64,000 bases of DNA from Streptomyces sp. NBC_01408 (lineage in GTDB: Bacteria; Actinomycetota; Actinomycetes; Streptomycetales; Streptomycetaceae). The stretch lies in NCBI RefSeq assembly GCF_026340255.1, contig NZ_JAPEPJ010000001.1, positions 2,287,001 through 2,351,000 of the forward strand, read 5' to 3'. Under the pieces are notes generated by a model that was given only the letters and a program-made list of their open reading frames with translations, searched no databases and had not been told where the DNA came from. Both the position numbers and the translations under genes were made by a program. Positions within the stretch are counted from its first letter, which is position 1. Every line of letters begins with the position of its first letter. Shown piece after piece: positions 34,716 through 45,800 of this stretch.

Positions 34716-36427
34716 CCACTGACCCTTCCCGTGTGGGAGAGCTCGAACGCCTCCTGGGAGACCCCTTCGACAGATCCAACCCCGTCGGCTTCACCACCCT
34801 CCTGGAGGCGGACGAACGGGATGCGATGCCCGAAGCCTTCGAGGCGCTCCTGGACTCCTACGGGTTCGACGCGGAGTTCGTCCCGACCGCACTGGGCGGT
34901 CGGCTGTCCCGCCTCGACGACCTCGTGGCGGCGCTGCGGGCCCTGTACCGCCGGGACCCCTCCGTCGGTCTGGGCTACGGCATGAGCTCGTTCATCGCCG
35001 CGGTCAACGTCTGGCTCGCGGGCGACGACCGGCAGCAGAAGTCCGCCGCCGAGCTGCTGCTCGGAGGCCACCGGCTCGCCGTCGCCTACCATGAGCTGGC
35101 CCACGGAAACGACATGGGCGGCGTCGACTGCGCCGTCGTCGACGTGGACGGCGTGCCCGTCCTGCGCGGGCGCAAAGAGGTCGTCAGCAACATCCGGCGG
35201 GCGCAGGGGCTGGTCGTCTTCGCCCGCACCGACGAGGGCCCCGGAGGCCGCAGCCACTCGCAGGTCCTCCTGGACAAGCGCACCGTCGACCGGAGCCTGC
35301 TGCGTGACCTGCCCCGCTTCCGCAGTTCCGGCATGCGCGCCGTCCAGCTGCACGGTCTGGAGTTCGCGGACTGCCCGCTGCCCCCCGGCAGCATCCTGGG
35401 CCGGGCCGGTGAAGGCCTGGAGACGGCGATGCGCTCCTTCCAGATCACCCGCACGATCGCGCCCGCCGTGGTGTGCGGCCCCGTGGAGACCGGGCTGCGC
35501 GTCGCGCTGGGCCACCTCACCGCGCGCACCCTGTACGGGGCGGCCGCCACCGAACTGCCCTACCTGCGCTCCGTCCTCGCCGGGGTCTTCGCCGACCTGC
35601 TGATCGTCGAGTGCTTCGGGGCCGCCGCGATCCGGGCCGTCCACGTACTGCCCGCCGAGGCGAGCGTGCTGTCCTCGGTGTTCAAGCACTTCGGCTCCGC
35701 CGTGCTCCTCGACGCGATGAACACCCTCTCGGAACTCCTCGGCGCCCACTTCTACCTGAGGTCCGGGCCCACGGCGATCTTCCAGAAGCTGCTCCGCGAC
35801 GTCCGCGTCATCGGCTTCGGACACGCCGCCCGCGGAGCCTGCGAGTCGGCGGTGCTGCCGCAGCTGCCCGTCCTCGCCCGCCGTACCTGGGCCGCCGGCC
35901 GACCGGACGACACGCCGTCGGAGCTCTTCGACCTCACGGCCGATCCGGGCCCCCTGGACTTCGCCCGCCTGCGGCTCTCCGCCGGCGGCCGGGACCACCT
36001 GAGCGCCTCGCTCGCCACGTCGGCGGCGGCGCTCAGCGGTGCGGCCGCCGACCTCGCCGGGTCCTTCCTCGCCGAGCAGGCCGCACTGGCCCGCGACTGC
36101 GCCGCCCTCGCACCTGCCGACGTCACCCTGACGGCCGGCCCGCACGCCTCCCGCCTGGTGGCCCGTACCGGGCACGTGATGGCCGCGGCGGCGGTGCTCG
36201 GGATCTGGCGTCACAACCTGGGCGGGGGCGGGCTGCCCGACGCCGAGGTCTGGCCGGCGGCGCTGCTCGCCCGGCTGCAGGGACGCCTTCAGGGCAGGGC
36301 CGTCGCACTGCCCGCCGACGCGGAGGACGCCCTGTTCACCGAGCTGCTCGACCGGTTCCACGCCGGCCGGGCCTTCGACCTCACCGCGAGGCCCCTGCCC
36401 GACCGGCACCCGGCGGCGAGGTCGTGA
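34712..36427 (+). CDS. Acyl-CoA dehydrogenase homologue 2
   Basis: 571 residues, same fold and same extended C-terminus as the preceding gene but much diverged. The flavin-site motif has become VAYHELAHGND, and where YEGT would hold the catalytic Glu the sequence is RDVRVIGFGHAARG (His or Gly at that place). Other ACAD features remain (SFQITRTIAPAVVCG, RTLYGAAATELPYLRSVLAG). It may form a heteromer with homologue 1 in which only one subunit is active, or use a different base. Coupled by ATGA to the gene upstream; 25 bases precede the ACP. Confidence 0.78.
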   Translation: MTTDPSRVGELERLLGDPFDRSNPVGFTTLLEADERDAMPEAFEALLDSYGFDAEFVPTALGGRLSRLDDLVAALRALYRRDPSVGLGYGMSSFIAAVNVWLAGDDRQQKSAAELLLGGHRLAVAYHELAHGNDMGGVDCAVVDVDGVPVLRGRKEVVSNIRRAQGLVVFARTDEGPGGRSHSQVLLDKRTVDRSLLRDLPRFRSSGMRAVQLHGLEFADCPLPPGSILGRAGEGLETAMRSFQITRTIAPAVVCGPVETGLRVALGHLTARTLYGAAATELPYLRSVLAGVFADLLIVECFGAAAIRAVHVLPAEASVLSSVFKHFGSAVLLDAMNTLSELLGAHFYLRSGPTAIFQKLLRDVRVIGFGHAARGACESAVLPQLPVLARRTWAAGRPDDTPSELFDLTADPGPLDFARLRLSAGGRDHLSASLATSAAALSGAAADLAGSFLAEQAALARDCAALAPADVTLTAGPHASRLVARTGHVMAAAAVLGIWRHNLGGGGLPDAEVWPAALLARLQGRLQGRAVALPADAEDALFTELLDRFHAGRAFDLTARPLPDRHPAARS

Positions 36428-36452
36428 TCCCACCCCACGGAAGGAGACCACC

Positions 36453-36734
36453 ATGACCGGTTCCGCTGATCAGCTGGAGTCGAAGGGCGAGGTTCAGGCG
36501 CTGGCGGACTGGCTCGCCGTCGAGTCCGCGGCGCTCCTGGGCACGGCGCCGGAGCGGATCGACCGCACGGCGCAGTTCGGCGAGTACGGCCTGGATTCCA
36601 TCGCAGGCCTGACGCTCGCCGCCGCCATCGAAGACCACCTGGGGATCGAAGTCGACCCCACCGTCATCTGGGACCACCCCAGCATCGACGAGCTTGCCGC
36701 ATTCCTCACCAAGGGCCGGGCCGCCACGTCCTGA
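36453..36734 (+). CDS. Acyl carrier protein
   Basis: 93-residue stand-alone carrier protein with the phosphopantetheine site in [10 protein letters not shown] (Ser near residue 51) and the helix III region [14 protein letters not shown]. It has a strong ribosome binding site (GGAAGGAGA before the ATG). It should receive the fatty acyl chain from the FAAL, present it to the two dehydrogenase homologues, and donate it to the first condensation domain of the NRPS whose gene starts 33 bases later. Needs a PPTase such as the one at 5868-6623. Confidence 0.9.
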   Translation: MTGSADQLESKGEVQALADWLAVESAALLGTAPERIDRTAQFGEYGLDSIAGLTLAAAIEDHLGIEVDPTVIWDHPSIDELAAFLTKGRAATS

Positions 36735-36766
36735 GCGCCCGCCGACGCCGACCTGGAGCATGCACA

Positions 36767-39700
36767 GTGAACAGTCGCCGCACCGCCATCGCCCCCCTGC
36801 CCGCGACGGCCGCCCAGCGCGGCGTCCGCGTCGCCGAGGAGCTGGACGGGGACGCCTCCGGCTTCCAATGCGGGGCCGTACTCGAACTGACGGGCCCCGT
36901 CGACCCCGAGCTGCTCGCCCGGGCCGTCGCCCGGGCGGTGGACGACGCCGAAGTCCTTCGTGTGCGGTTCACCGAGCATGACCACCGGCTGACGCAGCAC
37001 GTCCTGCCCCCCGGCGAGGTGACGGCCGAACGCAGCCTGGACCTCGTCGACTTCCGCGGGCACGAGGATCCGGCCGTGGCCGCCGACGCCTGGGCGGCGG
37101 CACGGCTCGCCCGGGCATCGGCGATGCTCGGGCCGGACCCCCTCGTCACCCACACCCTCCTGCTCCTCGGCCCGGACCGGTCACGGCTCTACCTGGGCTA
37201 CCACCACGCCCTGCTCGACGGGTTCGGCCAGAGCCTGCACACCGCGCGGATCGCCGAGGTCTACACGGCCCTGGCGGCGGGGGCGCCCGTACCGTCCTCG
37301 GCGGCCGGCGCCCTCGCAGACCTGGTCGAGCAGGACCTCGCGTACGAGACCTCCACGACGCGCGAACGCGACCGGCGCCACTGGCGCGAGACGATGGCCG
37401 GCCTGACCGTGCCCCTGGACCGTCCGCAGGGCGTGGCCGTGGCACCCTCGCGCAGTCAGGGCAGGCTGGACCACGCCCAGAGCCGCCCCCTGCTGGAGGC
37501 GGCGCGGCAGGCCGGGGTGCCGTGGACGGCCATGGCCATCGCGCTGGCCGTGGCACACCGCCGGGCCGTCACGGGCGAGGACGAGGTGGTCGTCGGCCTG
37601 CCGGTGGCCGCCCGCCTGGGCCGTACCGCGCTCAGCACCCCCGGCATGTTCGCCAACGAACTGCCGCTGCGCCTGCGGGTCACCCGCTGGACCACACTCG
37701 GGGAACTCGTCGGCGAGGTGCGGCGCTCCGTCGGCTCGCTCCTGCGCCACCAGCGCTTCCGCGGCGAGGACCTGCACCACGAACTCGGCCGTTCCGGAGG
37801 CGGCGCCGGCTTCGGCGGCATGCTGCTCAACGTCATGGCCTTCGACCGGCCCCTGCGGTTCGGCGAGGCGCACGCGGTCACCGACCAGCTCTCCACCGGG
37901 CCGGTCCGCGGACTGAGCGTGAACATCTACGGGAACGCCGACGGCCTGGCCATGTCCCTGCACGGCAACACCGAGGAGTACACCGAGCCGGTCCTGACCG
38001 AACTGCGCGAGGGCCTCACCCACCACTTCCGGTACGCGGCCGCCGATCTCGGCCGCCGGATCGGCTCCCTCGACGTCCGGACCGCGGGCATCCGGACCGC
38101 TCCGGTGCACGGCGCCGCCCTTCCGCCCGCGCCCGGCGCCGCCGCCACGCTCACCGAAGCCTTCGAGGAACGCGCCGCGCAGGCGCCCGACGGCGTCGCG
38201 CTGGTCCACGGCACCGCCACCACCACGGCCGGCGAACTGAACGCCGACGCCAACCGGCTGGCCCGCCTGCTGCGCTCCTCGGGCGTGGGGACCGAAGACC
38301 TCGTCGGCCTCTACCTGCCGCGCTCCGCCGACCAGATGACGGCTCTGCTCGCCGTGCTCAAGGCGGGGGCCGCCTACCTGCCGCTCGACCCCGCCTACCC
38401 GGCCGGCCGGACCTCCCACGTCCTGGCCGACGCCCGGCCCGCCGTCGTCCTCACCAGCGCCGCACTCGCCGAGGCGCTCCCGCCCGGCTCCCCCCGCGCC
38501 CTGGTCCTGGACGACCCCGAGGTCCTGCACGCGCTGGCCGCGGCCTCCCCGGCCGACCTGACCGGCCCCGAACGCCCCGTCGTCACCGCCGACTCGGCCG
38601 CGTACGTGATCCACACCTCCGGCTCCACCGGACGCCCCAAGGGCGTCGTCGGCCTGCACGGCGGTGCGCTCAACCGCGTCCGCTGGTTCGCCGACGCCCA
38701 CCCCCTGCCGCCGGGCCGGTCCGTCCTCGGCAAGACCTCGCTGAGCTTCATCGACGGCACCACCGAGACGTTCGGAGCCCTGCTGTTCGGAGCGCCCCTG
38801 GTGCTGGCGGGGGACACCTCCCTCGCCGCCGCCGAGGACGTGCTCACCCTGGTCGAACGGCACCGGGTGGGCCGCGTCGGCCTGGTGCCGAGCCTCCTGT
38901 CCGCCCTGCTCGACAGCGACAGGGCCCACCTGATCAACACCTGCGCACTGTGGGTGAGTAGCGGCGAGGCCCTCCCGGAGGCCCTGTCCGCCCGCTTCGC
39001 CGAGGCCGCCCCGGACGCGACGCTGCTCAACCTCTACGGATCGTCCGAAGCCAGTGGCGACAGCCTCGCCCACGTTTGCGCCGGTGCGGACGTCCGGCTC
39101 GGCAGCCCGATCCACCACACCACGGCGACGGTCCTCGACGACCTGCTGCGGCCGGTCCGCGCCGACGGCGCGGGAGAGCTCCACCTCTCGGGAGCGGGCC
39201 TCGCCCGGGGCTACCTCGGCCGTCCGGACCTGACCGCCGCACAGTTCGTCGCCGCCCCGGGAGGGGCGCGCACGTACCGCACCGGGGACCGCGTACGGAT
39301 GCGCCCCGACGGGACGTTCTCCTACGTGGGCCGTACCGACTCCCAGGTCAAGGTGCGGGGCAACCGCATCGAGCTCGCCGAGGTCGAGGCCGCCCTGCGC
39401 GGAGCCCCCGGCGTCACCGGGGCGGCGGCCACCGTCCGCGAGGACACCGACGGCGCACTCAGGCTGGTCGGCTACGTCACGTCGGCGACCGCCGCCGCGG
39501 ACCCCGCCGAGGTACGGCGCCACGTCGCCTCCGTACTCCCCGACCACGCGGTGCCCGCGGCCGTCGTGCTCCTCGACGCCCTCCCGCTCACGCCCAGCGG
39601 CAAGACCGACCGGGGCGCCCTGCCCGCACCCCGGTTCACCTCCGGGACGGGCCGTGCCCCGGTCGGCCCGACGGAGACGGCGCTGTGCGCGCTCTTCGCC

Positions 39701-39885
39701 GAGGTCCTCGACGTCGACGCGGTGACCGCCGAGGACGGCTTCACCGACCTCGGCGGAGACAGCATCAAGGCCCTGCGCCTCGTCGGACGCGCCCGCAAGG
39801 CCGGAATGGTCCTCACCGCCCGGGCCGTCTTCGAGCACCGTACGCCGGCCGCGATCGCCGCGACCCTCGACGCCGACGGCCCGTC
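36767..39885 (+). other. NRPS module 1 (C-A-T), unusual adenylation pocket
   Basis: The C domain (about residues 1-450) has an intact HHALLDG motif and probably accepts the fatty acyl group. The A domain (about 460-950; P-loop [10 protein letters not shown]) aligns to give specificity positions I-D-T-G-V-S-L-G-D-(K). The Asp235 that normally holds the alpha-amino group is Ile, with Asp shifted to 236, and the A5 motif is [10 protein letters not shown] instead of YGPTE. This points to a beta-amino acid or another non-alpha substrate. The T domain carries LGGDSIKAL, the form usual before an E domain, though no E domain follows. Confidence 0.8.
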
Positions 39886-42800
39886 CGCCGCGCCCGTCGG
39901 GGCCGAGCTGCGCCCCGGCCTGTCCGACGAGGAGAGCGCAGCGCTGCGCGCGGAGCGGGGTGAAGGCGAGATCCTGCCGGTCACACCGCTCCAGGAGGGC
40001 TTGCTCTACCTCGGGCTGCTCGACGGCCCCGACGCCTACGTGGTGCAGAGTGCCCTGGACCTGGAGGGCGAGCTGGACCCCGGACGGATGCGCACCGCGC
40101 TGGGCCGGCTGCTGCACCGCCACGCAAACCTCCGCGCGGCCTTCCTCCACGAGGGCCTGACCAACCCGGTCGCCTTCTGCGCCCCCGAGGTGCCCGTTCC
40201 CTGGCACCACAGCGATGTGAGCGCCCTCGGCCCGCAGGACCGCGAGCGGGTCGCCGCCGACGCGGCCGCGGAGGACCGTTCGGCGCCGTTCGACCCGTCG
40301 ACCGCCCCGCTGCTGCGGCTGCGGCTCGTCACCCTGGCCGACGACCGCCACCGGCTGGTCCTGACCTACCACCACCTGCTGCTCGACGGCTGGTCGCTGC
40401 CCGTGCTGGTGCGGGAACTGCTGCACCTGTACGCGGCGGGCGGCGACCCGGACCGGGAGCCCGCCCGGCCGGTGCCGTTCAGCGAACACCTGCGGCTGCT
40501 GGGCGCGCGGGACCGGGAGGCGGCCGTCGGAGCGTGGCGCCGGGCACTCGCCGGGCCTGTGGAGCCCTCCCTGGTCGCCCCGGGAACCCAGGGCGTCCAA
40601 CATGCGCCCGAGGTGGCGGAGATCCGTCTGGACCCGGCCGCCACCGACCGTCTGGAGCGGCGGGCCCGAGCCGCCGGGGTGACCCTCGCGTCGGTCGTCC
40701 AAGCGGCGTGGGCGCTGGTCCTCGGCGGCCTCACCGGCCGCAGCGACGTGGTCTTCGGAGTCACGGTCGCGGGCCGCCCCGCCGAACTCGACGGCCACGA
40801 GGACATGCTGGGCCTCTTCGCCAACACCGTTCCCGTCCGGACCGGGTGGACCCCCCGGCAGGAGCTGGGCGCACTTGCGGCCCGGCTCCAGGCCGAGCAG
40901 GGAGCCCTCCAGGAGCACCACCACCTCGGCCTCGCCGACATCCAGCGGGCAGCGGGCCTGGAACAGCTCTTCGACACCCTGGTCGTGGTGGAGAACCAGC
41001 CCGCCGGCCAGCGCGAGCTGTCCGACGCCGCCGACGCCGCGGGCGTCCGCATCACCGCGACGGACTTCCGCGACACCACGCACTACCCGCTCACCCTGAC
41101 CGTGCTCCTGGGCGAGGAGCTCGTCCTCCAGCTGGAGCGGCGTACGGACCCCGCCGCGACCCCCGCGGCGGAGGTCATCGCCCGGCGGGCGGCCGCGGTG
41201 CTCACCGCCTTCGCCGACACGCCGTCCCTGGCCCTCGGCCGGCTCGACCTGCTCGGCCCGGCAGAACGGCTGCGCGCCCTGGCCGCGGGCGACAACACCG
41301 CCCACGAGCCGCTGGACTCCAACGTAGGGGAGCTGCTGGAGCGGCAGGCCGCCCGCACCCCCGACGCCGTCGCACTCGTGGCCGAGGGCGAGGCCCCGGT
41401 GACCTTCGCCGCCCTGGACGCTCGGGTGAACCGCCTCGCGCGTCACCTGATCGCCCTGGGCGCGGGCCCCGGTGCCGTCGTCGGTCTGCTGCTGCCCCGC
41501 CGCGCCGAGCTGGTCGTCGCCCTGCTCGCCGTACTGAAGTCCGGCGCCGCCTACCTGCCCATGGAAGCCGACCTGCCCGCCGGCCGCGTCGAGCGCCTGC
41601 TGGGCGAGGCCGCCCCGGTGCTCGTCCTCACCGCCGGCGCCGCCCCGGACACCGGTGGCACACCGGTCCTGGACCTGGCGGACCCCGCCACCCGGGCGGC
41701 CGTCGACGCACGGCCCGACGGAGCCGTCACCGACGCCGACCGGCGCCGCCCGCTGACCCCGGCCGACGCCGCCTACCTGCTGTACACCTCCGGCTCCACC
41801 GGACGGCCCAAGGGCGTCGTCATCGAGCACCGCGGCGTACGCAACCTGATCGCCCAGCACCACCAGGCGCTCGCGGGTCCCCACGTGCGCGGCCACCTCG
41901 GCCGCCCGATGCGCTTCCTGCTGACCGCCCCGCTCTCCTTCGACACCTCGTGGGAGGGGCTCATCTGGATGCTGGCCGGGCACGAGCTGCACCTGCTCGG
42001 GGACGACACGCGCCGGGATGCCGCGGCCGTGGTCCGCCACCTGCGCGCGACCGGCGCCGACGTGCTCGACGTCACCCCGTCCTACGCCGAGATCCTCCTG
42101 GAAGAGGGGCTCCTGGACGGCCCGGTGACCCCCTCCGTCCTGATGCTCGGGGGTGAGGCGGCGGGCGAGCGGCTGTGGACCCGGCTCAGGGAGACGCCTG
42201 GGCTGGAGGCGCACAACATCTACGGCCCCACCGAGTTCACGGTCGACGCCCTGGCGGCCGACCTCGCCGACACGGCCCGGCCGATGATCGGACGCCCCGT
42301 GCGCGCCACCGGCGCCCATGTGCTGGACGATGCGCTCCGCCCGGTCCCGGACGGCGTGCCGGGGGAGCTCTACCTCACGGGCGAAGGGCTCGCCCGCGGG
42401 TACCTGGGCCGTCCCGACCTCACCGCCGAGCGCTTCGTCGCCACTCCCTTCGGGGTGCCGGGCGCGCGCGCCTACCGGACGGGCGACCTCGTACGCCGCC
42501 GCGCCGACGGCCTCGTCGAATACCTCGGCCGCTCCGACAACCAGATCAATGTCCGCGGGTTCCGCGTCGAACCGGGCGAGGTCGAGGCGGTCCTCGGCGA
42601 GCACCCGGCCGTGGCCCGGGCCGGCGTCACGGTCCGCGACGACCGCCTGGTCGCCTACGTCGTCGTACGGGAGGGCGCCACGACGAGCCCCGCGGAGCTG
42701 CGCGCCCACGCGCTGGGTGCGCTGCCGCGCTACGCCGTGCCGCAGGCCGTCCAGCTCGTCCCGGACCTGCCCCTGTCGCCCAACGGGAAGCTCGACCTGA

Positions 42801-45800
42801 AGGCCCTGCCCGCCCCGGCCACCGAGCCGCGGGCCGCCGGCCGCGCCCCGCGCGACCACCGCGAAGAGGCCCTGTGCGCCCTGTTCGCCGATGTGCTCGG
42901 CCTGGAGGCCGTCGGACCCGAGGAGAGCTTCTTCGAACTGGGCGGCCACTCACTGATCGCCACCCGGCTGGTGGGCCGGGTCCGTTCCGTCCTCGGTCTG
43001 CGGCTCAGCGTGCGGGACCTCTTCGACGCGGTCACCCCGGCCGCGCTGGCCCTCGTACTGGCCCGCGCGGAGACGGCGCAGTCGGGCCCCGCCGCACCGT
43101 CCGAACGGCCCGGGCGCATCCCCATGTCGCACGCCCAGCGCCGGCTGTGGTTCCTGCACCAGCTCGAAAGCTCCCGCACCACCTACAACATGCCGATGGC
43201 GCTGAAGCTGTCCGGTGCCCTCGACCCGCAACCGCTGGCAGCCGCCCTGTCCGACGTCGTGGCCCGGCACGAGATCCTGCGCACGCAATTCGCCCAGGAC
43301 GCCGAGGGCCCCTACCAGACGGTGCGCCCGCACGACGGGCTGCCGTTCCCGCTCCCCGTCGTCGACCTGAGCGCCGAGGAGCTCGACGACCGGCTGGAAC
43401 GGGCCGCTTCGCGCCCCTTCGCGCTCGGGGACGAACCCCCCTTCCGCGGGGTGCTGTTCCGCTGCGCCCCCACCGAGCACGTCCTGCTGCTGGTCGCCCA
43501 CCACATCGCGGGCGACGGATGGTCCGTCGCCCCGCTGCTGGGGGACCTGGCGCACGCCTTCGCCTCCCGCCGGATCCACCGCGCTCCCGTCTGGGCCGCG
43601 CCTGCGGTTCAGTACGCGGACTACGCCCTCGCGCAGTCCCGCCTGCTCGGCAGCGAGGACGACCCGGACAGCGCCGCCGCGCGCCAACTCGCTTACTGGA
43701 GGGAGGCCCTGGCCGGCCTTCCGGAAGAGACCGCGCTGCCGCTCGACCGGCCGCGGACCTCCGCGGTGTCCGACCGGGGCGGCAAGGTGGCCTTCGCCGT
43801 ACCCGAGCACAGCTACCGGCAGCTGCGGGCACTGGCCTCGGCCGGCGGCACCACCCCCTTCGTGGCGCTCCAGGCCGCGGTGGCGGTCCTGCTCTCCCGG
43901 CTCGGCGCCGGACCGGACATCGCCCTCGGCGCACCCGTCGCCAACCGGGCGGACGAGGCCTACCACGGCACCGTCGGAGCCTTCGTCAACACCGTCGTCC
44001 TGCGGACCGACCTCACCGGTCACCGGTCCTTCCGCGACCTGCTGACGGCGGGACGCGAGACCAATCTGCGGGCCCTCGCCCATGCCGACCTCTCCTTCGA
44101 ACGGCTCGTGGAGGTGCTGCGCCCTGCCAGGTCCCTGTCCCGTCACCCGCTGTTCCAGGTGATGCTCACCTTCGACGACGCACCCGCCCAGGCCGTCGTG
44201 GACTCCCTCGCGGGCTTCGGCGCACTGGACGTCGCCGTCCAGGAGGTGGAGAGCGGTCTCGCCAAGTTCGACCTCGGCTTCACCCTCTCGGCGAACGGCG
44301 ACGGCGACGGCGCCGGCGGCGGCGGCGGCCTCTCGGGCGAACTGGACTACCGCGCGGACCTGTTCGACGAGGTCACCGTACGGTCCCTCGCCGAACGCCT
44401 GGTCCGGGTCATCGGTGCGGTGGCGGCGGACCCCGATGCCCCGCTCGACGCCCTCGACGTGCTCGGCGGGCACGAGCGGACCACGATCCTGTCCCACTGG
44501 GGCGCCGGTACGCCCGGTCCGGCCCCGGAGACCCTGCCCGCCCTCTTCGAGGCACAGGTGGCCCGGCACCCCGACGCCACCGCCGTGGCGCAGGACATCG
44601 GCGGGGAGTCGCTCACCTACCGCGAGCTCAACGAGCGGGCCAACCGGCTGGCCCGCCACCTCGTCGCACTCGGCGCCGGCCCCGACCGCTTCGTCGGAGT
44701 CTCCCTGCCCCGGTCGGCCGACTGGGTGACGGCCTGGCTCGCCGTGGCGAAGGCGGGAGCGGCGTTCCTGCCCATCGACCCGGCCTACCCGGCCGAACGC
44801 ATCCGCTTCATGCTCGGTGACGCCGCACCCCACCCCGTACTCACCCTGGGCGAGCTCGCTCCCTCACTGATCGAAGCCGGCGCCGACTGCCTGGTCCTCG
44901 ACGACCCCGGGCTCGCCACGACGCTCCGCGGCCTCCCGGCCGGCGACCTCACCGACGCGGACCGGTCGGCCCCCCTGCGGCACGACCACGCGGCCTACGT
45001 CATCTACACCTCCGGCTCCACCGGAGTGCCCAAGGGAGTCGTCACCCCGCACACCGGCATCGCCGCCCTGTCCGCCCTCCAGCGGGCGCAGCTCGGCCTC
45101 GGCCGGGGCTGCCGGGTCCTCCAGCTGGTGTCGACCAGCTTCGACACCTCGCTGTGGGACTCCTTCTGCGCGCTCCTCTCCGGCGCCACCCTGGTCCTCG
45201 CGCCCCGCGAGACCCCCCTGGGCGAGGACCTCGCCGACTTCGTGCGCGAGGCCTCCGTGACCCACATCGCGGTGCAGCCCGCCGTCGTCGCCAACCTCCC
45301 CGACGGCGGCCTGCCCGAGGGGGTGACCCTCACCCTCAACGGCGACGTACTGCCGCCGGCGCTCGTCGAACGCTGGCTGCCGGGGCGCCGGATCCTCAAC
45401 GGCTACGGCCCCACCGAAGCCACGGTCGGCGCCGCGATCTGGGACTGCGCCCCCCACACCGGTGCGGGCCCCGTACCGATCGGCGCCCCCTTCGACGGCA
45501 AGCGGCTCCTGGTCCTGGACACCCTCCTGCGCCCGGTCCCGGCCGGTGTCGCGGGAGAGCTGTACATCGTGGGCGGCCTGGCCCGTGGCTACCACGGCCG
45601 CGCCGCGCTCACCGCGGAACGCTTCGTCGCCTGCCCCTACCCGTCGGACCGCTCCGGTCCCGGGGGAGACAGGATGTACCGCACGGGCGACCGCGTGCGG
45701 TGGAACCGCGAGGGAGCGGTCGAGTTCCTCGGCCGCACGGACGACCTGGTCAAGCTTCGGGGCTTCCGGATCGAGCTGGGCGAGGTGGAGAGCGCGCTGG

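Noticed and set aside
34712..36427. Pseudogene status for acyl-CoA dehydrogenase homologue 2
   Set aside because: The frame is intact, coupled to its neighbours and of normal codon use; altered active-site motifs alone do not show decay.
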